Shown: piece by piece, positions 1-9,240 of the stretch
Layout: each line of letters begins with the position of its first letter
Numbering within the stretch: the stretch's first letter is position 1
Assembly (NCBI GenBank): GCA_947259885.1
Contig: CAMYNW010000002.1
Location: 182,847-246,846 of the forward strand
From: an uncultured Gammaproteobacteria bacterium
GTDB taxonomy: Bacteria; Pseudomonadota; Gammaproteobacteria; Arenicellales; Poriferihabitantaceae
Reading direction: 5' to 3'
DNA: 64,000 nucleotides
Position numbers and translations under genes: made by a program
The notes under the pieces: generated by a model
Seen by the model: the letters and a program-made list of their open reading frames with translations, nothing else
Database searches by the model: none
What the model was told of the DNA's origin: nothing

Positions 1-44
1 ACGCCTTCCAATATCCGTGTTTTTTATAGATACCGTTCCCCAGA

Positions 45-884
45 CTAGTCGACGTTATTGTTGCTTACCACGCTAAGAGGATTGAAAACTTCACGTTTCT
101 GCTTCAGGTCAGCATAGTAGAGCTGCATCAATTGTGCTGAAATGGAAACAGCTACTTCCATTGGCCGCTTGCCCGCACCAAGATCCAGTCCAATGGGTGA
201 AGTTAAATGACCAATTTCCATTGCAGTGAAACCCTTCTTTTTGAGGCGACTGCGAAAACTTACTGCCTTCGACTTGGATCCAATCAGACCGCAGTACTGA
301 ACGTCTTTACGTCCCAGGATAGCCTCGCAGAGCTCGAAATCGATCTCATGACTGTGGGTCATTACCAGGTACCAGGACCGGGGCGGACACTGTTCAATGG
401 ATTGATAGGGATTGTGATAATTAACCGGTGTCACGTTCGAAGGCGGGCCGACTTCCTGTACTGCTGATTCGAGTAATTCGTTTCGTGAATCCATCCACTG
501 CACTCGGCAAGGCAAACCGGACAGGATCGACACTAGCGCTTTTCCAACATGTCCCGCGCCACATAACACAACATTAAAGTCGCAGGCTGGAAAACACTCA
601 TACAATAGCTCGACGCTTCCACCACAGCATTGAACCAGATCTGCTCCGAGCGTGTAGTCATGTCGTTCTATCGCGGCCCTGTTGCCTTGCAACAGTGATC
701 GCGCCGTTTGAATTGCCTCAAACTCAAGATTACCGCCACCAACGCTGTCGTAGACCGTATCGCCTGTCACCACCATCTTGGTTTGTTCCGCACGAGGCGA
801 GGAGCCCTTTACGGATAACACTGTCACCACCACAAACCCGGTATTACTCCTTGTCGACTGTGCAATGGCGTCAATCCAGCTCAT
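45..884 (-). CDS. xdhC: XdhC, xanthine dehydrogenase maturation factor
   Basis: About 279 residues. In known systems XdhC binds the molybdenum cofactor, promotes its sulfuration and inserts it into the large subunit of xanthine dehydrogenase in the cytoplasm. Seen here are the N-terminal XdhC/CoxI region with the GGGNLE motif, a Rossmann segment (CGAGHVGKAL) near residue 105, and the C-terminal HSHEIDFELC and GLIGSK motifs. An in-frame start 117 bases further upstream exists, but the ATG at 884 (MSWIDAIA) is preferred because it overlaps the xdhB stop as ATGA, giving translational coupling. It is the last gene of xdhABC. Confidence 0.93.
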   Translation of the reverse strand: MSWIDAIAQSTRSNTGFVVVTVLSVKGSSPRAEQTKMVVTGDTVYDSVGGGNLEFEAIQTARSLLQGNRAAIERHDYTLGADLVQCCGGSVELLYECFPACDFNVVLCGAGHVGKALVSILSGLPCRVQWMDSRNELLESAVQEVGPPSNVTPVNYHNPYQSIEQCPPRSWYLVMTHSHEIDFELCEAILGRKDVQYCGLIGSKSKAVSFRSRLKKKGFTAMEIGHLTSPIGLDLGAGKRPMEVAVSISAQLMQLYYADLKQKREVFNPLSVVSNNNVD

Positions 885-3181
885 CTCGACCGCACTCCAT
901 TCACGGACTGCAATATCTGCTCTGGAGTAGCGGGTGCGTGAAGCTCCGGAAACGTGTTGTAATCTCCAGCCGCCGCTACGGCATCTCGAATCGCACACCA
1001 CGCCGATATCGCCAACATCAATGGTGGTTCACCCACCGCCTTTGATCGGAATATCGTCGGTTCGGAGTTTGGTGCGTTTTCCATCAGGCGCACACTAAAA
1101 ATCTCAGGCGCATCCGAAACCGCGGGAATTTTATAGGTTGCCGGGCTGTCTGTGAGCAGCCTTCCTTCCTTGTCCCACTTTAGCTCCTCACTGGTCAGCC
1201 AGCCGAGACCCTGAATATATCCACCCTCGACTTGCCCGATATCTATAGCCGGATTGATCGAATTACCGACATCATGGAGAATATCGGCGCGCAGCACCCT
1301 TGTCTCTCCAGTCAGTGTATCAATGACTACTTCAGAGACTGCTGCACCGTTGGCATAATAAAAAAACGGCCTGCCTGACGCAGTCTCTCGGTCATAATGA
1401 ATTTTCGGCGTCTTGTAAAAACCGGTAGACGACAGAGACACGCGACCGAGCCACGCAGATTTAGCTGCCTGCTCAAAGGTAAGCATATTTTCACCGGCGC
1501 TCACCTGATCGTTTTGGAAGACAATTTCCTTTTGTTCGACTTTATATTGTTGTGCCAGAAATTCGACCATCCTCTGTTTAATCGTACGCGCTGCATTAAG
1601 CGCTGCCATGCCGTTTATATCCGTACCGGATGACGCGGCGGTAGGTGCGGTATTGGGCACCTTATCGGTACGGGTTGCGGAAACCACTACCCTGGATGGA
1701 TTTACCTGAAACTCTTCCGCCACGATCTGCGCGACCTTGGTCATCAGACCCTGCCCCATTTCAGTTCCACCATGATTTAAATGGATACTGCCGTCGGTGT
1801 AGACATGCACCAAAGCACCAGCCTGATTCAAATGTGATACCGTGAATGAAATACCGAACTTAACTGGCGTCAATGCAAGCCCCTTCTTCAACACAGGACT
1901 CGACTGGTTAAACTGCCTGACAGCTTCACGCCGTCGCCAGTAATCTGAATCATTCTCCAGCTGCTCGATGATGGCGGGCACCGTATACGACTCAATCTGC
2001 TGATGATAGGGCGTAACGTTACGTTTATCGGTGTCGTAAAGATTGAGTTTTCTGATTTCTAGTGGATCCTTAGTTACATTGAAAGCGATCTGATCAATGA
2101 CTGCTTCCATGGTAATCACACCTTGCGGGCCACCAAAACCACGAAACGCCGTATTGGATACGGTATGGGTTTTACATCGCAATCCGTCTATTAAAACATC
2201 TGGAATGTAATACGCGTTATCGCAATGGAACATGGCGCGATCGACGATGGCATCAGACAGGTCCGGGGAATATCCACATTGTCCCGCAAGTAGATAACTT
2301 ATTGCAGTGATTTCTCCTTGTTCGGAAAAGCCAACGTCATACCGATTGAGAAAGTTGTGGCGCTTGCCGGTCATCACCATGTCATCGCGGCGAGATAGCC
2401 TGCATGACACCACCTTACCCGTGCGCCGTGCGAAAACTGCTGCAATGCATGACCATGGCGAGCCATGAGTCTCCTTGCCCCCGAACCCACCCCCCATACG
2501 ACGAGTTTCTGCGTTAACCAGATTCATAGGTATACCTAGAACCTCAGCCACCAGTTTCTGTGCCTCCGTCGGATTCTGGGTAGAAGTGAGAATATTGACA
2601 CCACCATCCTCTCCGGGAATTGCAATGGACGCCTGTCCTTCGAGATAGAAATGCTCCTGACCGCCTACCTGCAACATCCCGGTAAACCGACGGGAGGCCC
2701 CTGCTAAAGCTTTATCGACATCGCCGCGTTGCATACGATGAGGTGGTCGCACATAAAACTCTTGCTTAATTGCCTGCTCAAGATCGAGAACAGGCTCCAG
2801 CGGTTCAACCTCTGCCACTCCCAGTGTCACAGCTCTTCTAGCCAGTTCATGACTGGTCGCCAGCACAGCAAACAAAGGCTGACCCAAATATTCGATCTCC
2901 GACTCAACTAGTAGAGGGTCGCCGGGAAAGACCGGCCCAATATCCAATTGCCCAGGAATGTCCGCCGCGGTAATGACATCAATTACTCCTTGTGCCTGGC
3001 GTACCTTCTCGAGATTCATGGACTTTAATTTTCCGTGCGCAACCCTGCTGCCACCAACACATGCATACAGCTGGCCAGCGTATTCCGGTTGATCATCAAC
3101 ATATACCGCCTCACCAGTCACATGTTTGCGCGCGCTGTCATGGGGCATCGAGGTGCCGATCCGCGAAGGACTATGCAACAT
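881..3181 (-). CDS. xdhB: XdhB, xanthine dehydrogenase molybdopterin-binding large subunit
   Basis: The 766-residue catalytic subunit hydroxylates hypoxanthine and xanthine to urate at a molybdenum centre. Visible family features are the N-terminal Ald_Xan_dh a/b hammerhead domain (residues ~12-120), GGGFGGKE in the cofactor domain, FRGFGGPQG, SSGTDINGMAALNA, and a C-terminal GEPPLML whose Glu is the expected catalytic base. Length is normal for the separate bacterial subunit. It overlaps xdhA upstream by 11 bases and xdhC downstream by 4, so the three genes form one coupled operon on the minus strand. Confidence 0.96.
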   Translation of the reverse strand: MLHSPSRIGTSMPHDSARKHVTGEAVYVDDQPEYAGQLYACVGGSRVAHGKLKSMNLEKVRQAQGVIDVITAADIPGQLDIGPVFPGDPLLVESEIEYLGQPLFAVLATSHELARRAVTLGVAEVEPLEPVLDLEQAIKQEFYVRPPHRMQRGDVDKALAGASRRFTGMLQVGGQEHFYLEGQASIAIPGEDGGVNILTSTQNPTEAQKLVAEVLGIPMNLVNAETRRMGGGFGGKETHGSPWSCIAAVFARRTGKVVSCRLSRRDDMVMTGKRHNFLNRYDVGFSEQGEITAISYLLAGQCGYSPDLSDAIVDRAMFHCDNAYYIPDVLIDGLRCKTHTVSNTAFRGFGGPQGVITMEAVIDQIAFNVTKDPLEIRKLNLYDTDKRNVTPYHQQIESYTVPAIIEQLENDSDYWRRREAVRQFNQSSPVLKKGLALTPVKFGISFTVSHLNQAGALVHVYTDGSIHLNHGGTEMGQGLMTKVAQIVAEEFQVNPSRVVVSATRTDKVPNTAPTAASSGTDINGMAALNAARTIKQRMVEFLAQQYKVEQKEIVFQNDQVSAGENMLTFEQAAKSAWLGRVSLSSTGFYKTPKIHYDRETASGRPFFYYANGAAVSEVVIDTLTGETRVLRADILHDVGNSINPAIDIGQVEGGYIQGLGWLTSEELKWDKEGRLLTDSPATYKIPAVSDAPEIFSVRLMENAPNSEPTIFRSKAVGEPPLMLAISAWCAIRDAVAAAGDYNTFPELHAPATPEQILQSVNGVRSR

Positions 3182-4640
3182 GTTCTACTCTTGTCTTTAT
3201 GCTGTTGTCGGAATGCTCCAAATGGAAACGGCGCAGCAGATTTTGTGCCACCTGAATTCGATACCCGGCGCTCGCCCTGGCATCACTGATCGGCGAGAAA
3301 TCCTCTTCAAGAGCGTGAGCGGCTTGGTCAATAGTTGAGGCGTCAAATTCGGCACTCTTCAAAATTGCTTCGCAGCTACTGGCTCTTTTTGGGATCGCAG
3401 CCATCCCACCCAACGCGATGCGGGCCGAGCTGATTCGAATTTCATCCTTCGAATCTCTATCAAAACTAAGATTAATTGCCATGCAGACAGCTGATATATC
3501 GTCATCAAGTCGCTTGCTTACCTTGTACACCCGAAACATCTGGCCTTCGAAAGGAAGTGGCAGCAGTATCGCGGAAATAAATTCGCCGGGTTGCAGAATA
3601 GTTTTACGGTAGTCAACGAAAAATTCTTCGACAAGGACTACGCGGGTCTGCTCTCCCCGCTGCAGCTTGAGGCGGGCATCCAGCGCGATCAGTACTGGGG
3701 GAAGATCACCAATCGGCGAAGCGTTAGCAATGTTTCCGCCTATTGTGCCTTGGTTTCTGACCTGGGTAGAACCGAACCTGTGAAGCAGTTGGCTTATTTG
3801 TGGATAGCGCACTTGCAGTAATTTATCGCAATCTAAAAGGGAAACCGCGGCACCAATTTCAAGCCGATTTCCATCGCGTTTTACTTGTCTTAATTCCTTT
3901 ACCTGATCCAACAATATGATCGAGTCCAGCGACCTCAGTTGTTGTGTGACCTCAAGTGCCAGATCAGACCCTCCGGCAAGCAATCTAGCGGTCGGTTTTT
4001 CCAAACATGTGGAAGCCAGTTCAGACAGCGATTGTGGTATTAAAAATGCTTCGACTCCAGTAACGTTATCCAGGGAGTCGTGATCAGAAATCTCAATTAA
4101 TTTTGTGGCCACCTCATTTTCGTCGATGCTGAAGTGATCTGATCGTGGCTGCTCGGTAGACGCCAGCGCCGCCTCGACGATTGGTCGGTATCCAGTGCAG
4201 CGGCAAAGGTTACCCGCGAGGTACTCATGTGTAATGCGACGCCGATGATTGCGATCAGCTCCTGGCGGCATGTCTTTGTAAAGCGCGAACATAGACATAA
4301 TGAAACCTGGCGTACAGAATCCGCACTGCGAGCCATGATGGTCGATCATTGCCTGTTGCACCGGGTGTAAATCGTTCCCTGCAGCAAGATCTTCTACTGT
4401 GATCAGCTGTTTGCCGTGAAGCGCACCTAGGAAAGTAATACAGCTGTTTACAGATCTGTAGTTCAGACCTTCTTCAGCCGGGCTTGCCACTACAACAGTG
4501 CATGCCCCACAGTCCCCGGAGGCACACCCTTCCTTAGTCCCACATCGGCCCTCCTGGTTACGCAAGTACTCAAGCACAGTGAAATCTGCGGCAAAATCCT
4601 GCAGAACAATCTCTCGCTTGTTTAAAAGAAACCGAATCAA
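3171..4640 (-). CDS. xdhA: XdhA, xanthine dehydrogenase FeS/FAD small subunit
   Basis: About 489 residues. This subunit passes electrons from the molybdenum centre through two 2Fe-2S clusters to FAD and NAD. The N-terminal plant-type ferredoxin cysteines (EGCASGDCGAC), the second cluster motifs (CGFCTPG and NLCRCTGYRPI), the FAD-binding segment LLAGGSDLAL and a CO_dehydrogenase flavoprotein C-terminal domain are all present. The open frame extends to a TTG at 4649. The TTG at 4640 gives MIRFLLN, which matches the usual family N-terminus, so I chose it. A promoter and a RutR-like operator lie just upstream (4653-4698). Confidence 0.94.
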   Translation of the reverse strand: MIRFLLNKREIVLQDFAADFTVLEYLRNQEGRCGTKEGCASGDCGACTVVVASPAEEGLNYRSVNSCITFLGALHGKQLITVEDLAAGNDLHPVQQAMIDHHGSQCGFCTPGFIMSMFALYKDMPPGADRNHRRRITHEYLAGNLCRCTGYRPIVEAALASTEQPRSDHFSIDENEVATKLIEISDHDSLDNVTGVEAFLIPQSLSELASTCLEKPTARLLAGGSDLALEVTQQLRSLDSIILLDQVKELRQVKRDGNRLEIGAAVSLLDCDKLLQVRYPQISQLLHRFGSTQVRNQGTIGGNIANASPIGDLPPVLIALDARLKLQRGEQTRVVLVEEFFVDYRKTILQPGEFISAILLPLPFEGQMFRVYKVSKRLDDDISAVCMAINLSFDRDSKDEIRISSARIALGGMAAIPKRASSCEAILKSAEFDASTIDQAAHALEEDFSPISDARASAGYRIQVAQNLLRRFHLEHSDNSIKTRVEHVA

Positions 4641-4652
4641 GGGCAGCAAAAC

Positions 4653-4668
4653 CTGACTATTTGGTCAG
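4653..4668 (-). promoter_or_regulatory. RutR-like operator at the xdhA promoter
   Basis: On the minus strand the sequence reads CTGACCAAATAGTCAG. The E. coli RutR consensus is TTGACCANNTGGTCAA. The 14-base core has the same arm length and spacing, with one mismatch. It lies between the -10 box and the xdhA start, which is a repressing position. It shares the leading AATTCTGACC with the second site at 14396. The link to the RutR-like protein encoded at 17987 is inference. Confidence 0.7.
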
Positions 4669-4669
4669 A

Positions 4670-4698
4670 ATTCTAGCAGCTTAAGAGATGCGGGCCAA
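4670..4698 (-). promoter_or_regulatory. Predicted sigma70 promoter of xdhABC
   Basis: Read on the minus strand, TTGGCC (4698-4693) and TAGAAT (4675-4670) are separated by exactly 17 bases. The -10 is good and the -35 weak. The RutR-like dyad begins one base after the -10, overlapping the expected transcription start, so binding there should block initiation. Confidence 0.5.
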
Positions 4699-4735
4699 AT
4701 AAATGGAAATTCACCTGTTCCAAGTTAATGTACAT

Positions 4736-4767
4736 TTATGTATATTTATCCATACATAACTGTATGG
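4736..4767. promoter_or_regulatory. Overlapping inverted repeats, probable TetR operator
   Basis: Two perfect dyads overlap in the xdhA/TetR intergenic region. TTATGTAT (4736-4743) pairs with ATACATAA (4752-4759), and CCATACA (4750-4756) pairs with TGTATGG (4761-4767) across a 4-base spacer. The second, 18 bp in total, has the size of a typical TetR-family operator and covers the candidate ATG at 4764. Autoregulation by the adjacent TetR gene is the likely role, but this is inferred. Confidence 0.5.
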
Positions 4768-5459
4768 AAACTCTCAGTACTATTTCAATGGCCGACAATA
4801 CACTCCTGAAAGCAGTTGCCGAGCGCGGCACCCTTAGCTCTGAGCGTAATCAGTTGCAGCGTTTGGACTGGCTTCAGACCGCTTTGGAACTGTTTGTTGA
4901 GGAGGGCATCGATGCAGTGCGTATTACTAGGTTGGCACATGAGCTTGAAGTGACTCGTGGCAGTTTTTACTGGCATTTCACTAATCGTGACGACCTGATT
5001 GACGCTTTGCTGCAGTACTGGAGGGATAAAAACACACGCGCCATAGTCGTCGCAGTTGAAGGAGCAGAATCTTTAACAGATGGAATCTTTGAGTTGTTTG
5101 ACGCCTGCATCGACATTGAACTATTTGATCCTCGACTCGATCTCGCGGTGCGGGAATGGGCGCGCAGATCAAAAAAAGTGCGCAAGGAACTCGATAACGC
5201 GGATACCGCCAGAGTTGATGCCATTACCGCATTCTTTTCACGTTTCAGATACCAAAAAACTGAAGCGTTTATCCGCGCGCGTATTGTCTATTTCTCCTTG
5301 ATCGGATTCTATGCCCTGGATATCAAAGATTCGCTTGCAACCAGGATCAGCTATACCAGAGCCTACTTCAAGGGCTATACCGGGCGTGATCTCACCGCAC
5401 AACAGGCGGGTGAATTTGAATCCCGCATGCGATCCAAGTATCAGGATCGGATAGTGTAA
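4764..5459 (+). CDS. TetR-family transcriptional regulator
   Basis: About 231 residues. The N-terminal helix-turn-helix is clear (FVEEGIDAVRITRLAHELEVTRGSF, continuing as YWHFTNRDDLIDALL), preceded by an unusual ~35-residue N-terminal extension. The C-terminal ligand domain is not assignable to a known effector. Starts at 4728, 4764 and 4788 are all possible and none has a strong ribosome site. It lies divergent from xdhA and 35 bases upstream of the DMGDH-like gene on the same strand, so it most likely controls that cassette, and perhaps itself, through the palindromes at 4736-4767. It is distinct from the RutR-like regulator at 17987. Confidence 0.88.
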   Translation: METLSTISMADNTLLKAVAERGTLSSERNQLQRLDWLQTALELFVEEGIDAVRITRLAHELEVTRGSFYWHFTNRDDLIDALLQYWRDKNTRAIVVAVEGAESLTDGIFELFDACIDIELFDPRLDLAVREWARRSKKVRKELDNADTARVDAITAFFSRFRYQKTEAFIRARIVYFSLIGFYALDIKDSLATRISYTRAYFKGYTGRDLTAQQAGEFESRMRSKYQDRIV

Positions 5460-5494
5460 TGAATTTATCAAACATCTAACTTACGAGTAAAAAA

Positions 5495-7912
5495 ATGCAA
5501 CAGTTTCGGGTAGTCGTAATAGGCGGCGGCGTGGTAGGCACCTCTGTTTTATATCATCTGGCAAAATTCGGTTGGACGGATGTGTGCCTGATTGAGCGCT
5601 CGGTATTGACTGCGGGATCTTCGTGGCACGCAGCGGGCGGTATCCATGCCCTCAACGCGGATCCCAACATGGCCGCATTGCAGGCATATACCATTGATCT
5701 GCTGTCGGAAATCGAAAAGGAGTCCGGTCAATCCATAGGATTGCATATGACGGGTGGAATCACAGTCGCATCAGCGCCTGCGCGCTGGGAGTGGCTGCAG
5801 TCTGCCTACCGAGTGTTCCAGACAATCGGTATCGAGGATTGTTATCTGATGACACCGGAGGAGGTAAAGGAAAAATGCCCGATCATGGACGTTGACGGCG
5901 TACTTGGTGGGCTCTGGGCCGATCGCGAAGGTTATGTAGACACTACCGGGACAGTTCACGCATACGCCGGTGCGGCCAAAAAGCGTGGTGCGACCATCAT
6001 GGAGCATAACCGTGTAATGGAATTGAACCAGCGCCCTGATGGAACCTGGGACGTGGTCACGGAAAAGGAAACCATTCATGCCGAACACGTGGTCAATGCC
6101 GGTGGATTATGGGCCAAGCAGGTTGGCCGTATGGTCGGTCTGGACCTGCCTCTGTCTCCACTATCCCATCACTACCTGGTAACCGAAACAATCCCCGAAG
6201 TTGCGGCTCTCGATTTTGAAGTGCCGATGACGGTGGATCTCGAAGGCTTTACCTATATGCGTCAGGATCAGCAAGGCGTTCTCATCGGCATATATGAAAT
6301 CAATCACCAACATTGGCAAATTGACGGTGCTCCATGGGACTATGGTATTGAACTGCTGCAGGAAGATATAGACCGCATTTCAGACGAGCTTGAAATGGCA
6401 TTTCACCGGTATCCAGTTTTACAGCGAGTCGGTATCAAGAACTGGGTAAACGGCGCGTTCACTTTCTCTCCAGACGGCAATCCCTTGGTTGGTCCGGTTC
6501 CGGGTAAGCAGAATTACTGGTTGGCCTGCGGGGTAATGGCTGGCTTCCTGCAGGGCGGCGGTGTCGGTAAAACCCTGGCCGAGTGGATGATGCATGGCGA
6601 GACCGAGACCGACGCCTGGCCAATGGATATCGCCCGTTATGGTGATTTCACTTCTAACCGCGAATACATTCGACAAACCACGGGACAATTTTATTCCCGG
6701 CGTTTCGTAATGACCTATCCCAACGAGCAATTACCCGCGGGTCGGCCACTTAAACGCGCTCCCGCATATAGCGCAATGAAGGAGGCTGGCGCACTTTGGG
6801 GATGCTCCTGGGGCCTTGAGGTGCCATTATTGTTTGGGCCTGACGGCTTCGAAGAAACTCCGACACTAAAACGTTCTAATGCCTTCGACATCGTTGCGGC
6901 AGAATGCCGCGCAGTGCGAGAACAGGCAGGCCTGCTCGACATCAGCGGTTTCTCCCGCTATGAAGTTACTGGTGAAAACGCCCAAGAATGGCTGGACAAA
7001 ATCATGGCGAGCCGTCTGCCATCTGCAGGGCGATCTCGATTGGCGCCAATGCTGGCTCCGAGTGGTCGACTCAAAGGTGACCTAACAATTTTCAACTGGG
7101 GAGATGGCCGCTGGTGGATAATGGGTTCGTACTACCTGCGCCAGTGGCATATGCGCTGGTTCAATGACCATATTGGCATCAATGATCACGTCACGGTCCG
7201 TGATATTTCCGATGACTGGGTCGGCTTCTCTCTAGCCGGGCCCAACTCACGAAAGATCATCCAGGCACTCACTCATCAAGATATGAGTGCAGAGGCTCTT
7301 CCATTTATGGGATGCACAACAGTTGATGTTGGATTGGTCCGCGCTAAAGTCGGACGTCTATCGGTAGCAGGTGAATTGGGTTTCGAAATTAATTGCCGCG
7401 CAGCGGACCATATTACTCTGCGCGAAATACTGCTTGCGGCCGGGGCTGAACACGGTATACGGGAATACGGTTTCTATGCGATGAACTCCCTTCGACTGGA
7501 AAAGAGTTTTGGTATCTGGTCCGCGGAATTTACTCAGGCATACACTCCGGGCATGACCGGCATGGATCGCTGGATTCCGTTTTCTAAAGGAGAGTTTATC
7601 GGACGTGAGGCTGCACAGGCTGAAAAAGAGAATAATTCCGCCCCTCAGCGCCTGGTGACCATAGGCCTTGATGGAGGTGACGCTGAAGCCACAGGTTACG
7701 AACCTGTATGGAGTGAGGGTAAACGAATTGGTTTCATTACGTCCGGCGGCTATGGCCATGCTATTGGAAGAAGTCTAGCAATGGCTCTTGTCGAACCCCA
7801 GTTTGCTGAGCCAGGTACCAGACTAATGGCGCACATTGTAGGCGTTGAACGTGGCGTGGAAGTGTTGACACCCTCACCCTTCGATCCGGAAGGCAAAAAG
7901 ATGCGACTCTAG
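5495..7912 (+). CDS. Dimethylglycine/sarcosine dehydrogenase-like flavoprotein (DAO + GcvT)
   Basis: 805 residues with two halves. The N-terminal DAO fold has the dinucleotide motif VVVIGGGVVGTS (residues 6-17) and GSSWHAAGG, whose His45 matches the residue that binds FAD covalently in dimethylglycine dehydrogenase. From about residue 430 follow the GcvT N and C domains that in this family hand the released C1 unit to tetrahydrofolate. The expected role is oxidative N-demethylation of a methylated amine, but the exact substrate cannot be read from sequence. It is the first gene of a three-gene cassette with a DAO oxidase (22 bases downstream) and an MttB homologue. Confidence 0.85.
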   Translation: MQQFRVVVIGGGVVGTSVLYHLAKFGWTDVCLIERSVLTAGSSWHAAGGIHALNADPNMAALQAYTIDLLSEIEKESGQSIGLHMTGGITVASAPARWEWLQSAYRVFQTIGIEDCYLMTPEEVKEKCPIMDVDGVLGGLWADREGYVDTTGTVHAYAGAAKKRGATIMEHNRVMELNQRPDGTWDVVTEKETIHAEHVVNAGGLWAKQVGRMVGLDLPLSPLSHHYLVTETIPEVAALDFEVPMTVDLEGFTYMRQDQQGVLIGIYEINHQHWQIDGAPWDYGIELLQEDIDRISDELEMAFHRYPVLQRVGIKNWVNGAFTFSPDGNPLVGPVPGKQNYWLACGVMAGFLQGGGVGKTLAEWMMHGETETDAWPMDIARYGDFTSNREYIRQTTGQFYSRRFVMTYPNEQLPAGRPLKRAPAYSAMKEAGALWGCSWGLEVPLLFGPDGFEETPTLKRSNAFDIVAAECRAVREQAGLLDISGFSRYEVTGENAQEWLDKIMASRLPSAGRSRLAPMLAPSGRLKGDLTIFNWGDGRWWIMGSYYLRQWHMRWFNDHIGINDHVTVRDISDDWVGFSLAGPNSRKIIQALTHQDMSAEALPFMGCTTVDVGLVRAKVGRLSVAGELGFEINCRAADHITLREILLAAGAEHGIREYGFYAMNSLRLEKSFGIWSAEFTQAYTPGMTGMDRWIPFSKGEFIGREAAQAEKENNSAPQRLVTIGLDGGDAEATGYEPVWSEGKRIGFITSGGYGHAIGRSLAMALVEPQFAEPGTRLMAHIVGVERGVEVLTPSPFDPEGKKMRL

Positions 7913-7933
7913 CCAAAGATTAGGAATAGAAGA

Positions 7934-9238
7934 ATGACTGCTAATGTTGACGCTATAGTAATCGGGACCGGGGTGATTGGCGCTGCTATCGCACTGGAAC
8001 TAAACAGAGCAGGATTAACTACTCACTCGGTAGATAAAAATCCAGCGGCGGGCTACGGCCCAACCAGTGGATCCTGCGCCATCATTCGTGTGCATTACTC
8101 GACACTTGAAGGCACTGCTTTTGCTTACGAGGGCTATCACTACTGGAAGAACTGGGGGGAATATCTCAAGACCAAAGATGAGCGGGGACTGGCTGAATTC
8201 CGTGAAATCGGATGCCTGGTAATGTGCACTGAAGAGAACGGTTACCTTCAGAAACATACCAGCATTTGCGACCAACTCGCGGTGCCCTATGAGGTCTGGG
8301 ACGCAGCGACGATTCGGGCACATCTGCCGTTCTATAACCTGGAGAGTTTTGCGCCACCAAAGCGCATGCAGGATCCGGATTTTGGTCAAGCGGGCAGCGG
8401 CAGGATCGAGCGTGCGATTTTTTTTCCGACAGCGGGATACGTTACCGATCCACAGTTGTCTACACACAATCTACAGCGTGCGGCTGAAGCCGCCGGCGGC
8501 ACGTTTTTATTTAACCGTACGGTTACCGAAATACTCAAACAAAGCGATCGCATTTCCGGCGTTCGACTTGATGACGATAGCGAAATTCATGCTCCGGTTG
8601 TGGTTAACGTTGCAGGTCCGGCATCATCCGCGGTAAATGCCCTGGCTGGGGCATTGGGCGACATGACTATACGAACCCGAGCTCTTAAGCAGGAAGTGGT
8701 GCACTTACCCGCGCCACCTGGTTACGATTTTTATACCCACGGCACTATCGTCTCCGATAATGACATTGGCTGCTATTGTCGTCCGGAAAAGGGTAACTAC
8801 ATTTTGATCGGCAGCGAGGATCCAGAATGCGATCCGAGAGAATGGGTGGATCCGGAAGACTATGACCGCAATTTTTCGGAACAATGGACCCATCAAGCAT
8901 ATCGATATGCCCAACGCGCCAACGGCCTCGAGGTGCCGCGGCGGATGCAGGGAGTGGTCGATTTATACGACGTTTCTGACGACTGGATTCCGATTTACGA
9001 TAAGTCTTGTGTGCCCGGATATTACATGGCGATTGGCACCAGCGGGAATCAGTATAAGAACGCACCGATCGTCGGCAAGATGATGGCTGCGCTGATCAAA
9101 CACTGCGAAGCCGGTAATGATCACGACCAGTCTCCCTTTCGTTTTCATCTGCCCTATATTGATCGTGATATCGACACCGGTTTTTATTCTCGAAAGCGTG
9201 AGATCAACACCGAAAGCAGTTTCTCTGTACTTGGATAG
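7934..9238 (+). CDS. FAD-dependent oxidoreductase, DAO superfamily
   Basis: 434 residues with an N-terminal FAD-binding Rossmann motif (AIVIGTGVIGAAIALEL, residues 8-24) and a C-terminal substrate domain ending in the FAD-contacting region around YYMAIGTSGNQYKNAP. It resembles the sarcosine oxidase beta/glycine oxidase type but lacks the GcvT half of its upstream neighbour. It probably oxidises a secondary or tertiary amine made by, or alongside, the other cassette enzymes. It ends two bases before the MttB-like gene, so co-translation is likely. The substrate is unknown. Confidence 0.82.
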   Translation: MTANVDAIVIGTGVIGAAIALELNRAGLTTHSVDKNPAAGYGPTSGSCAIIRVHYSTLEGTAFAYEGYHYWKNWGEYLKTKDERGLAEFREIGCLVMCTEENGYLQKHTSICDQLAVPYEVWDAATIRAHLPFYNLESFAPPKRMQDPDFGQAGSGRIERAIFFPTAGYVTDPQLSTHNLQRAAEAAGGTFLFNRTVTEILKQSDRISGVRLDDDSEIHAPVVVNVAGPASSAVNALAGALGDMTIRTRALKQEVVHLPAPPGYDFYTHGTIVSDNDIGCYCRPEKGNYILIGSEDPECDPREWVDPEDYDRNFSEQWTHQAYRYAQRANGLEVPRRMQGVVDLYDVSDDWIPIYDKSCVPGYYMAIGTSGNQYKNAPIVGKMMAALIKHCEAGNDHDQSPFRFHLPYIDRDIDTGFYSRKREINTESSFSVLG

Positions 9239-9240
9239 GC

